A stretch of 64,000 nt of DNA from Chromatiaceae bacterium. Lineage in GTDB: Bacteria > Pseudomonadota > Gammaproteobacteria > Chromatiales > Chromatiaceae. The DNA is taken from contig JACKMX010000002.1 of the NCBI GenBank assembly GCA_024235175.1, positions 248,001 through 312,000 of the forward strand. The letters are read 5' to 3'. The position numbers and the translations under genes are program-made. This document shows positions 1-7,929 of the stretch, piece by piece. Numbering within the stretch: the first letter of the stretch is position 1; each line of letters opens with the position of its first letter. The notes beneath the pieces are model-generated. The model was given only the letters and a program-made list of their open reading frames with translations, searched no databases and was not told the DNA's origin.

Positions 1-307
1 CAAGTTCGCAGTTGAGAAAGCCGACGTCGAAAGACGCATTGTGAATAATCAACTCCGCCCCGCTGAGATAATCCATAAAATCTTCCGCCAGGTCGCCAAA
101 GCGGGGTTTATCAGCCAGAAATTCGTTACTGATGCCATGCACCTCCTGTGCAGCCTTGTCTATATCACGGTCGGGTTGCAGGTATTGATGAAAAGTCCTG
201 CCGGTTAATCGTCGGTCGACCATCTCAACACAGCCAATCTCGATGATGCGGTGTCCCTGGAGGGGATCCAGTCCGGTCGTTTCTGTATCCAGTACTATTT
301 GGCGCAT
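1..307 (-). CDS. dnaQ: DNA polymerase III epsilon subunit (3'-5' proofreading exonuclease), N-terminal part
   Basis: Only the first 102 codons are present; the gene runs off the left edge. The protein opens MRQIVLDTETTGLD, the ExoI motif of DEDDh exonucleases, with metal-binding Asp7 and Glu9. It continues with HRIIEIGCVE and a HGIS segment and reaches the ExoII region (IIHNASFDVGFLN). In the family this subunit binds DnaE and removes misincorporated bases. The start ATG at 305-307 is the natural family start. Its neighbour rnhA lies on the same strand upstream, as in E. coli, although there dnaQ and rnhA are divergent. A repeat element fills the gap between the two genes here. Confidence 0.95.
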   Translation of the reverse strand, partial: MRQIVLDTETTGLDPLQGHRIIEIGCVEMVDRRLTGRTFHQYLQPDRDIDKAAQEVHGISNEFLADKPRFGDLAEDFMDYLSGAELIIHNASFDVGFLNCEL

Positions 308-320
308 ATGTTAAAGCCTG

Positions 321-543
321 CCTATACGTAACTACCCTGCCGGTCCGTGCTCAACCCATTTGGATAGATCGGTAGTTTCAAATGAGGGCCTTGGGCCAAG
401 GGCCCGGGAGAAACAGATCGCAGCTCCTCTTGATCCCCGGCCCTCGGTCCTCAGCCCTTACAGCCTGATGTCGCATTGTACTATCGCTAATCCAATGCAC
501 CCGACTTATAGCCCATGGGTATGTGTAGTTACTCCTATACCTT
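321..543 (+). repeat. Heptamer-rich hairpin repeat, copy A (full-length form)
   Basis: About 205-220 bp between dnaQ and rnhA, abutting the rnhA stop codon. Short terminal inverted repeats GTAACTAC (328-335) and GTAGTTAC (525-532) bound it. The middle holds a hairpin of GGGCC/CCTTGG-like units (395-415 pairing with 456-480) around a core containing CAGCTCCTCTTGATCC. It shares about 80 percent identity, judged by eye, with copy B at 46695-46931 read in reverse complement, but the core between the GGGCC arms is inverted relative to the flanks. CCTATAC occurs on both sides (321-327 and 534-540). Confidence 0.85.
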
Positions 544-993
544 AATTTGATCAGGGGCTTTCTGGTTTTCGATTCCAAGATTTGCCAGCATGTCGGCACG
601 TTCGTTGTCAGGATGCCCGCTGTGACCCTTTACCCAAGCCCAAACAACATCGTTGGCGGCGACAAGTTGGTCCAACTGCCGCCACAGATCGGAGTTTTTA
701 ACAGGTTTCTTTGCAGCCGTCTGCCAGCCATTCTTCTTCCAGTTGATTATCCACTCAGTGATACCCTTCCTGACATACTGGGAGTCGGTGGTTATGCGCA
801 CGGGAACTGACCGGGTCAACATACCGAGCGCCTGGATAACCGCCATCAACTCCATCCGGTTGTTGGTGGTATAGGCTTCACCGCCATATAGCTCCTTCTC
901 TCTATCCCGATAGCGCAAAAGGACACCCCAGCCGCCAGGGCCGGGATTGCCTTTACAGGCGCCATCGGTATAAATCTCGACCCGCTCAACCAT
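535..993 (-). CDS. rnhA: Ribonuclease HI
   Basis: A 152-residue enzyme that cuts the RNA strand of RNA-DNA hybrids (R-loops, Okazaki primers). All active-site residues sit at the E. coli numbers: Asp10 in YTDGACKGNPG, Glu48 in NNRMEL, Asp70 in TTDSQY, His124 in VKGHSGH and Asp134 in ERAD. The start was placed at the ATG at 991-993 because GGGAG lies six bases before it and the family begins there; a longer frame to 1026 is open but adds an unrelated extension. The start overlaps the end of the upstream methyltransferase gene by eight bases, suggesting translational coupling. A repeat element touches its stop codon. Confidence 0.97.
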   Translation of the reverse strand: MVERVEIYTDGACKGNPGPGGWGVLLRYRDREKELYGGEAYTTNNRMELMAVIQALGMLTRSVPVRITTDSQYVRKGITEWIINWKKNGWQTAAKKPVKNSDLWRQLDQLVAANDVVWAWVKGHSGHPDNERADMLANLGIENQKAPDQIKV

Positions 994-1768
994 GCCGACT
1001 CCCACTTCTGCCCCATGGGGCAACATTCGCAGACGGTTCTATGGCACCTCCCCCCAAAATAGAATTGCGCAGTTTCCACTGTGGTTTGATCGGGGTCAGC
1101 GTCGAAACCCGTTTCACTGCCTCAACCATGTAGACCCCGGACAGTGCGGGCCACCAGCGTTTTCCCGATCTCTCCAGCAGATCGAGCCGTTGCATCAACA
1201 CACGCTGCCGCAAAGGCGGCCGGAACATAAGTGGCCAGGTCGCCTCGACTCGGAAGCCCAGCAGTGACAACCAGTCGTATATGCGATAAATCGAAATGAA
1301 CCGACCATTCCAGGGCGAGTGGCTTGTTCTGTCGGTAAACAGCCGCCTGAGGCCCCACAGGCTCCATGGGCTGAACCCAAATATGACAAGTTTTCCCTCA
1401 GGGATGAGCACCCGGTCCACTTCTCGCAGAGTCTGATGAGGGTCGGGATAAAAATCCAGTGTGTGGAGTAACAATGCGACATCCACGCTGTCACTGGCAA
1501 TCGGCAGTTGATCGGGATTTCCCCGAATCCAGCAGTCTGTGTCAGTACCGGGCTGCTCCGGTGCCACGATGATTTGGGATCGCAAGCGCCCGGGAACAAG
1601 ACCAGATACCTCTCCCCCGATCGAGCCGACCTGGAGCAGGTAATAGCCGAAACAACGATGACCGACCTCCTCCAGACAAGCACGCTCCTGATCCAGCAGC
1701 AGACTGCCTGGATACTGGCTGAACCAACGTTTTATCGAATCGGTACGGTGCATTATCCACCTGGTCAC
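986..1768 (-). CDS. Class I SAM-dependent methyltransferase, YafS-like
   Basis: About 260 residues with a Methyltransf_11-type fold. The hallmarks are GNPDQLPIASDSVDVALLLHTLDF (loop after strand 3, then motif III region) and a PEGKLVIFGFSP segment near residues 125-135. The usual Gly-rich motif I is degenerate (LLQVGSIGGEVSG). The substrate is unknown; E. coli YafS occupies the same place next to rnhA, so the assignment rests on fold and synteny. The listed start is a GTG at 1766-1768; an ATG at 1751-1753 preceded by AGGTGG is equally likely and would remove five residues. Divergent from mltD. Confidence 0.85.
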   Translation of the reverse strand: MTRWIMHRTDSIKRWFSQYPGSLLLDQERACLEEVGHRCFGYYLLQVGSIGGEVSGLVPGRLRSQIIVAPEQPGTDTDCWIRGNPDQLPIASDSVDVALLLHTLDFYPDPHQTLREVDRVLIPEGKLVIFGFSPWSLWGLRRLFTDRTSHSPWNGRFISIYRIYDWLSLLGFRVEATWPLMFRPPLRQRVLMQRLDLLERSGKRWWPALSGVYMVEAVKRVSTLTPIKPQWKLRNSILGGGAIEPSANVAPWGRSGSRHG

Positions 1769-1834
1769 ACAACTGTGAAATCGACTTCCATATTAATTAA
1801 CACGTAGGCTTAGGAAAATTCCAGGTTTTAAGTA

Positions 1835-1840
1835 TATAAT
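1835..1840 (+). promoter_or_regulatory. Possible -10 element for mltD
   Basis: A perfect TATAAT about 50 bases upstream of the mltD start. No good -35 hexamer is found 16-18 bases before it, so this is a weak call. Confidence 0.35.
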
Positions 1841-1891
1841 GCCGCCTGTTTTGCCCACAGGGCGGCCGTGACATGAAAATTAGAGTAAACA

Positions 1892-3463
1892 ATGCCTACG
1901 ACCAGATATTCCCTTGTAACCCTGAGCTTTATTACCCTGATCGGGCTTGCAGGGTGTAACGGAAGCCAGCCTGTACGATCTTCGATCGATACCGAATCAT
2001 CCCCACCGGACAAAAGCGAAAGCTCTGAGACTTTGGTCGCTGAGTGGTCCTGGCTGAAAGACTCACTGCTGCAAGCTGACCACGACTCCACGCCAACCAC
2101 AAAAACATGGTTCTATCTCGATCCGTATTTGCCGGAAGCCAGCGAAGCCTCGCCGGATGAAGAGAACTGGCGGAACACCGCGGACTCTGCAGGGAAACGA
2201 CCCGAAGCCAATGTAAATACGCTCGCGGAGATAGATCTTTGGACTCGCATCCGGCAGGGTTTCGAGCTGACACCTGTGGATAATTCCCTTGTCAGGAACC
2301 AGTTGAAATGGTACCAGGAAAACCCGGATCACCTCACTCAGATTGAAGAGCGGGCGCGTCCCTACCTCTATTACATTGTGGAGGCCCTGGAGAAGCGTGG
2401 CCTGCCAATGGAACTGGCGCTTCTGCCGGCGATCGAAAGCGCCTTCATACCCACTGCTTACTCCTCGCAAAATGCCGCCGGCATCTGGCAGTTCATGCCC
2501 TCCACCGGAAAGATGCTCGGATTGGAACAGAATTGGTGGTACGACGGCAGGCTCGATGTCGTGGCTGCCACCGATGCCGCACTGGACTATCTGCAATCGC
2601 TGGCCACGCTGTTCGACGGTGACTGGAAACTGGCGCTGGCAGCATATAACTCAGGAGAAGGAACCGTAAACAGGGCTATTCGGAAAAATCGGGAACAGGG
2701 AAAGTCCACCGACTACTGGTCTCTCGACCTCCCCCCGGAAACAAAACGCTATGTTCCACAGCTGCTGGCATTGGCTAAAGTGGTGGAGCAACCCGAAGCC
2801 TTCGGCACCCGACTTGCAACAATTCCGAACCAGCCTTTTTTCGACAGTGTCGACATTGAGGCGCAGCTCGATCTGACGCTCGCTGCAAAAATGGCCGATA
2901 TCACAGTCGAAGAGCTGCAACGGCTGAACCCGGGTTTTCACCGTTTGGCCATGGCTCCGCGGGGACCTCACAGGCTGGTTTTACCGCTGGAAAACATAGA
3001 ACAGTTTATGGAGAAGCTGGCTGAACTGGACCCTGACAAACACCCAGGTTGGACGAAGTATATCATTCAGCCTGGTGACAATCTGGGAACCATTGCGCGG
3101 CAACACGGAATCACGGTTGACGCACTGAAACAGGCCAATAGCTTGAAAGGCAACAATATCCTGGCAGGGAAGCGCCTTTTCATTCCCGGCTCCCAGCGCA
3201 TCGCCGGTCGTCCACTCCCGGCTGCCGGTCCAAGGCAATCACCAGTCGATCTTGCCGGGGGAAAAACCATCTATACGGTTCGCAATGGCGATTCGCTTTG
3301 GACAATCGCCAAAAAACACAATATAGATCATAAGTTGCTGGCACGATGGAACAGCATTGCTGTCGGAGACACCCTTCGGCCCGGCCAGAAACTGACCCTA
3401 TTGAACAACAATCTAATCGCCGAAGTCGCATCGGTAATCACCGGACAGACGGCGGTTCGTTGA
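1892..3463 (+). CDS. mltD: Membrane-bound lytic murein transglycosylase D (lipoprotein)
   Basis: A 523-residue outer-membrane lipoprotein that cleaves the MurNAc-GlcNAc bond of peptidoglycan to the 1,6-anhydro product. The N-terminus is a lipoprotein signal ending in the lipobox LAGC (Cys22). The SLT (GH23) domain spans about 165-300, with catalytic Glu182 in PAIESAF, then the conserved AAGIWQFMPSTG and LALAAYNSGEG motifs. Two LysM peptidoglycan-binding modules follow (about 390-433, YIIQPGDNLGTIARQHG, and 460-505, YTVRNGDSLWTIAKKH). The E. coli protein has two to three LysM. Located beside dnaQ/rnhA as in other Gammaproteobacteria. Confidence 0.95.
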   Translation: MPTTRYSLVTLSFITLIGLAGCNGSQPVRSSIDTESSPPDKSESSETLVAEWSWLKDSLLQADHDSTPTTKTWFYLDPYLPEASEASPDEENWRNTADSAGKRPEANVNTLAEIDLWTRIRQGFELTPVDNSLVRNQLKWYQENPDHLTQIEERARPYLYYIVEALEKRGLPMELALLPAIESAFIPTAYSSQNAAGIWQFMPSTGKMLGLEQNWWYDGRLDVVAATDAALDYLQSLATLFDGDWKLALAAYNSGEGTVNRAIRKNREQGKSTDYWSLDLPPETKRYVPQLLALAKVVEQPEAFGTRLATIPNQPFFDSVDIEAQLDLTLAAKMADITVEELQRLNPGFHRLAMAPRGPHRLVLPLENIEQFMEKLAELDPDKHPGWTKYIIQPGDNLGTIARQHGITVDALKQANSLKGNNILAGKRLFIPGSQRIAGRPLPAAGPRQSPVDLAGGKTIYTVRNGDSLWTIAKKHNIDHKLLARWNSIAVGDTLRPGQKLTLLNNNLIAEVASVITGQTAVR

Positions 3464-3519
3464 GCCATTTATGACAATCTTTCAGAATAGTTAGAAACTA
3501 AAAAGCGCACTTACCGACT

Positions 3520-5526
3520 CTAACCCTGATCCACCCTGAAGCAGCTGACACTGCGTGTCGGACTGAGCCTGACCGGCTTTGGGTAGTCTGAACGGCATCT
3601 GTCGATAGCCTGATTGCAGCGTGGATGAAAATGGCACCCCCGGGGCGGATTCGCCGGGGATGGCATATCACCTTCCAGGCGAATCACGCTACGCTGCTGC
3701 AGCCGATCTATCTCCGGCACCGCCGAGAGCAATGCCTGCGTATAAGGATGGCGCGGAGCTTGCAACACCTCCTCTACACTACCCCGCTCAACAATACGCC
3801 CCAGGTACATAACTGCCACCTCGTGGGCCAGGTAGGAGACAACGGAGATATTATGAGTGATAAAAAGATAAGAGAGATCGCGCTGCTGCTGTAACTCTTT
3901 GAGCAGATTCAGCACCTGCGCCTGTACCGACACATCCAGTGCACTGGTTGGTTCGTCGCAAACGATGAAGCGGGGATCGACCGCCAAAGCACGTGCAATG
4001 CAGATGCGCTGACGCTGACCACCGGAGAACTCGTTCGGATAGCGTTCGGCGGCATCTGCCGGAAGTCCGACCTGATCCAGCAGATCCTTGACCCGGGCTT
4101 GCCGCTGCACGCGGTTTGCGCCGATCCTCTGAGCCTGCATACCTTCGAGGATGATTTCGCCGACCAACATACGGGGATTCATCGAAGCCACAGGATCCTG
4201 AAAAATAATCTGCATATCGGCACGCCGGGAGCGCAGTTTTCCGGCAGGCAGGTTGGTTAATTCCTCGCCATCAAAGCGGACGCTCCCTGCGGTGGGTCTA
4301 ATCAACTGAAGAATTCCCTTGCCTGCCGTCGTCTTGCCGCAGCCGGACTCGCCAACCAATGCCAGGGTACGCCCTCGTGCAATGGAGAGGGAGAGATCGT
4401 CGACTGCTCTGACATGTCCGACAATGCGCTTTAACAGGCCCTTGTGAATCGGAAAATGAACTCTCAAACCCTCAACCTCAAGCAGGCTCCCTGCAGGCTT
4501 CTGAATTTCCTGCTGCTTCTCCATCAACACCTTTTCAGGCCGTGTCAACGGACCGGGCAGAGCAGAGAAAAGATGACAGCGCACGCCGCCGCCCATTGCT
4601 GTCTCCGACCATCCGGGTTCCTGCTGTGCGCAAATATCCTGCGCCTGATCGCAACGTTCCAGAAAACGGCACCGGTTGAAGCATTGATTAAGCCGGGGTA
4701 CCGAGCCTTCGATCACGGCCAACTCCTGGCCTCGTTTGCTCAGACTCGGGAGCGAGCGAAAAAGCTTTCTGCTGTAGGGATGGAGCGGTTGCCGGAAAAA
4801 TGTTCGCGACTCGGCCAGCTCAATGATCTGACCTGCATACATCACCGCCACCCGGTCCGCCACCTCGGACACCACGCCCAGATCATGCGTTATCAGCAGC
4901 ACCGCCATACCGGTGCGGCGCTGAAGCTCCTTCAGCAGTGAAAGCACCTGCGCCTGAATGGTCACATCAAGCGCGGTGGTGGGCTCGTCGGCAATCAGCA
5001 GCCGCGGTTTTCCGGCGAGCGCGATAGCGATCATGACCCGTTGCTTCATGCCGCCGGAGAGTTGATGCGGATACTCCAGTGTTCGCCGTTCCGGGTCCGG
5101 AATACCGACCGACCGGAGCAGTTCAATCACCCTGCGCGAAACATTCTCCCGATTGTCTGGATCGTGCAATCGGACCGCTTCTCCGATCTGATCCCCGATC
5201 GTGATCACTGCGTTCAATGAGGTCATGGGTTCCTGAAAAATCATTCCCATGCTGCCTCCTCGCACCCTGCGCATCTCTCTCTCCGGCAGATCAAGAAGGC
5301 TGGTTTGTTCGAGAAAAGCCTCTCCTTCAACAATGCATCCCGACGGAGGCAGCAGGCGCATGGCCGATAACGCAGTCATGGATTTGCCACAGCCCGATTC
5401 ACCCAGTAACGCGAATATCTCGCCGCGGCGAACTTCAATGTCAACACCATCCACCGCGTAGACCGGATTGTCGGCATCTCCGAGCCGGGTTTTCAGATTC
5501 TTGATCTTCAGCAGCATTTCACCCAT
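3520..5526 (-). CDS. Peptide ABC transporter, fused double ATPase
   Basis: 668 residues carrying two ABC ATPase units in one chain. Unit 1 has Walker A GESGCGKS (42-49), signature LSGGM (156-160) and Walker B LLIADEP (176-182). Unit 2 repeats GESGCGKTT, FSGGQRQR and IVCDEPTSALD. Each unit ends with an oligo_HPY-type tail with clustered cysteines (CFNRCRFLERC and GCHFHPRCNQAIDRC), the region that in some DppD/DppF proteins holds an Fe-S cluster. It therefore looks like a DppD-DppF fusion, longer than E. coli YejF (529 residues) because both tails are kept. Last gene of the importer operon. An ATG three codons in (5515-5517) could be the true start. Confidence 0.93.
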   Translation of the reverse strand: MGEMLLKIKNLKTRLGDADNPVYAVDGVDIEVRRGEIFALLGESGCGKSMTALSAMRLLPPSGCIVEGEAFLEQTSLLDLPEREMRRVRGGSMGMIFQEPMTSLNAVITIGDQIGEAVRLHDPDNRENVSRRVIELLRSVGIPDPERRTLEYPHQLSGGMKQRVMIAIALAGKPRLLIADEPTTALDVTIQAQVLSLLKELQRRTGMAVLLITHDLGVVSEVADRVAVMYAGQIIELAESRTFFRQPLHPYSRKLFRSLPSLSKRGQELAVIEGSVPRLNQCFNRCRFLERCDQAQDICAQQEPGWSETAMGGGVRCHLFSALPGPLTRPEKVLMEKQQEIQKPAGSLLEVEGLRVHFPIHKGLLKRIVGHVRAVDDLSLSIARGRTLALVGESGCGKTTAGKGILQLIRPTAGSVRFDGEELTNLPAGKLRSRRADMQIIFQDPVASMNPRMLVGEIILEGMQAQRIGANRVQRQARVKDLLDQVGLPADAAERYPNEFSGGQRQRICIARALAVDPRFIVCDEPTSALDVSVQAQVLNLLKELQQQRDLSYLFITHNISVVSYLAHEVAVMYLGRIVERGSVEEVLQAPRHPYTQALLSAVPEIDRLQQRSVIRLEGDMPSPANPPRGCHFHPRCNQAIDRCRSDYPKPVRLSPTRSVSCFRVDQG

Positions 5527-5542
5527 CTTCCCGCCTCCCCTG

Positions 5543-6955
5543 TCAGCGGCTGCTGTGCAGACGCGGATCGAAAGCGTCCCGCACTACATCCGAAAACAGA
5601 TTGGCGGAGAGCACCAGGGTAAACATGAAAATCATGGCTGCCGCGAGCGACCACCAAACGATCGGTTCACGCGCCATCTCCAGGCGCGCGCTGTTGATCA
5701 TGTTGCCCCAGCTGTTCATGCTTGGATCGACACCGATGTTGACATAGGAGAGCACTGCTTCAGCCAGTACGAGTCCGGAAAAATCGAGCACTACCGCGAT
5801 TAACACAATATGCAGAACATTAGGCAGGATATGCCGGCCAATGATCTGCAGGTGGCCGACGCCAAAGGCAGTGGCTGCCTGAACATAATCGACTTCACGC
5901 AGCTTCATGGACTCGCCTCGCAACAGCCGGCATAGACCGGTCCAACTGGTTACGCCCAGGATGATGCAGAGAAACAGCAGTCGCAGATCCGCCCTCTCCA
6001 CCAGGCTATTGAACTCCTCCGCATGGTTGCTCATGTAGATCTGCAACATCAGAATGGCGGCGGCGATCAGCAGCACGCCGGGAATAGAGTTGAGTGTGGT
6101 GTAGATGTATTGGATGACATCGTCCACCCAGCCACGGAAGTAGCCTGCCATGATTCCCAGCATAATGGCAGCGGGCAACATGACCAGCGTGGTCAGTGTG
6201 CCGATAACCAGACCGGTACGGATACTTTTGAGCGCCTGGTAAAGGACATCCTCTCCCACCTTATCCGTACCCAGAAGATGATACCCGGAGGCCAACTCTG
6301 CACTCCAGAAGATGAGCACCAGCATGATGCTCAACACGACCAGCACAACACGCCAGGGTATCTCAGTGCTGGCCGTTAAAACAGCCTTTGCCTGGTTGCC
6401 AAAGTTACTGCGAGCTGCGACAGCTAGCAGTATGATCAGGCAGTTGGCCGCAACCATGCTGACGGCGAGTCCCTTCAGAATACCTATTGCGCTGAGTCTG
6501 ACAAGATCCGCCGGTTTCTGCCCGGGATCACTCAAATGTGACCCACCATGTTCAAGGCGCGGGAAATCCCGGATTGTGCTGCCGTCTGCCAGCTCGATGC
6601 TCTCCTTGGCATAAAGATGGGTGGCCAACGGGGCCGAATAGGTCTTCTCCTGACGCGCCCGCAGCCCGGAAACCATGCTGTCGAACAGACTGATAACCTC
6701 GCTTGACCGGCTGGCCTTCCCGGCAGCGTCGGAAGTTTCACTGAGGGGGTGAAAATGAATCGAGTCAAGCAGCCCGACAATCAGATAAAAAACGAGCACC
6801 ACCAGCGTGCCGACGCCTACCCGGCTGCGAACCACCAGACCCCATGGACGGCGAAGATGGGGCTTGCGCGACGCATAGATACCGAATGCAAGAGCCAGAA
6901 CCAGCAAAAGAAAAATGAGTGCGTCTGTCCAGAGTATGACCAGGTGCGAAATCAT
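5543..6955 (-). CDS. Peptide ABC transporter permease (OppC/YejE type)
   Basis: 470 residues, inner-membrane permease. The C-terminal half is a binding-protein-dependent transport domain with an EAA-type loop (RQLQ-like segment, ATAFGVGHLQIIGRHILPNV) that docks on the ATPase. The N-terminal half is unusually long: two membrane segments (about 8-27 and 48-66), then about 100 mostly soluble residues, then a further helix before the core. Typical OppC-type subunits are near 300-340 residues, so about 130 residues are extra. Its start overlaps the end of the other permease gene by four bases (ATGA), a sign of coupling. Confidence 0.9.
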   Translation of the reverse strand: MISHLVILWTDALIFLLLVLALAFGIYASRKPHLRRPWGLVVRSRVGVGTLVVLVFYLIVGLLDSIHFHPLSETSDAAGKASRSSEVISLFDSMVSGLRARQEKTYSAPLATHLYAKESIELADGSTIRDFPRLEHGGSHLSDPGQKPADLVRLSAIGILKGLAVSMVAANCLIILLAVAARSNFGNQAKAVLTASTEIPWRVVLVVLSIMLVLIFWSAELASGYHLLGTDKVGEDVLYQALKSIRTGLVIGTLTTLVMLPAAIMLGIMAGYFRGWVDDVIQYIYTTLNSIPGVLLIAAAILMLQIYMSNHAEEFNSLVERADLRLLFLCIILGVTSWTGLCRLLRGESMKLREVDYVQAATAFGVGHLQIIGRHILPNVLHIVLIAVVLDFSGLVLAEAVLSYVNIGVDPSMNSWGNMINSARLEMAREPIVWWSLAAAMIFMFTLVLSANLFSDVVRDAFDPRLHSSR

Positions 6956-7929
6956 GACAAGCGCACCCGGGGATCTACCAGGGTGTAGGAAATATCTGTC
7001 AGCAGCAGACCCAGTATGTATAACACCGAGCCCAAAAACACCATGGATCGGACAATGGCGAAATCCTGGCTGTTGATGGCATCGATGGTATAGCTTCCCA
7101 ATCCGGGAATACCGAAAAAAGATTCTGTAATAAGACTGCCCATGAACAGCAGCGGAAGCACCACCACCACCCCGGTGAGAATGGGTATCAACGCATTCTT
7201 CAACACATGACCAAACAGTACCGCCCTCTCGGACAGGCCTTTCGCGCGGGCAGTACGGACATAGTCTTTATTGATCTCTTCAAGAAAAAGCGTTCGATAC
7301 CAGCGTGTACCTGAGCCAATACCGCCGATAACACCGATAATAGCCGGCAGGATGAGAAACTTGATCGAGTTGAAGCCGGTGTCGTAACCGGATATAGGTA
7401 CCAGATGGAGCAGTTTGCTTACCAGGTACTGACCGCCGATGATATAGAAGAGGCCGGATATCGACATCATCACGACACACAGCACAACGCTCCAGAAATC
7501 GATATATGTGGCGCGAAAAAAGGCGATCAGCAACGCATAACTGATATTCACCAACAGCCCCACCAGAAGCACCGGCACAGCAATTGCCAGACTAGGCCAC
7601 ATGCGCTGGGAGATGTCGTAGCCGATGTCCCGGCCGCTGTCGGAAGATCCGAATTCAAACTGGAACAATTTGACCGATTTCTGAAAAAAGATCGTGTCCG
7701 TCAGCCGGGCCGCCCCTTGTACGGAGGCGTTATACAACAGCGGCAGATGATAGCCGCGCTCCTGCTTCCAGTTCTCGACCGCTTCCGGCGTCACCCGCTT
7801 CTGACCGAGATTCATGCGCGCCATATCATCCGGGGAGTTGAGCACGAAAAAGAGCAGAAAGGTAAGAACGTTCACTCCGATCAGGATAGGAATCGCATAC
7901 AGAATCCGCCTCGCAATATATGCCATCAT
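6952..7929 (-). CDS. Peptide ABC transporter permease (OppB/YejB type)
   Basis: 325 residues. It starts MMAYIARRILYAIPILIGVNVLTFLLFF, a classic OppB/DppB N-terminal membrane helix. The transport domain carries the docking loop (DYVRTARAKGLSERAVLFGHVLKNALIPI). The start was set at the ATG 7927-7929, which overlaps the binding-protein stop codon (ATGA) and has GAGG about ten bases before it; the longer open frame to 8037 lies inside the neighbour. Second gene in the operon order binding protein, permease, permease, ATPase. Confidence 0.93.
   Translation of the reverse strand: MMAYIARRILYAIPILIGVNVLTFLLFFVLNSPDDMARMNLGQKRVTPEAVENWKQERGYHLPLLYNASVQGAARLTDTIFFQKSVKLFQFEFGSSDSGRDIGYDISQRMWPSLAIAVPVLLVGLLVNISYALLIAFFRATYIDFWSVVLCVVMMSISGLFYIIGGQYLVSKLLHLVPISGYDTGFNSIKFLILPAIIGVIGGIGSGTRWYRTLFLEEINKDYVRTARAKGLSERAVLFGHVLKNALIPILTGVVVVLPLLFMGSLITESFFGIPGLGSYTIDAINSQDFAIVRSMVFLGSVLYILGLLLTDISYTLVDPRVRLS

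Noticed and set aside
321..540. CCTATAC on both sides of copy A as target-site duplication
   Set aside because: Copy B shows no comparable direct repeat; instead it has an extended inverted repeat, so the match may be chance.
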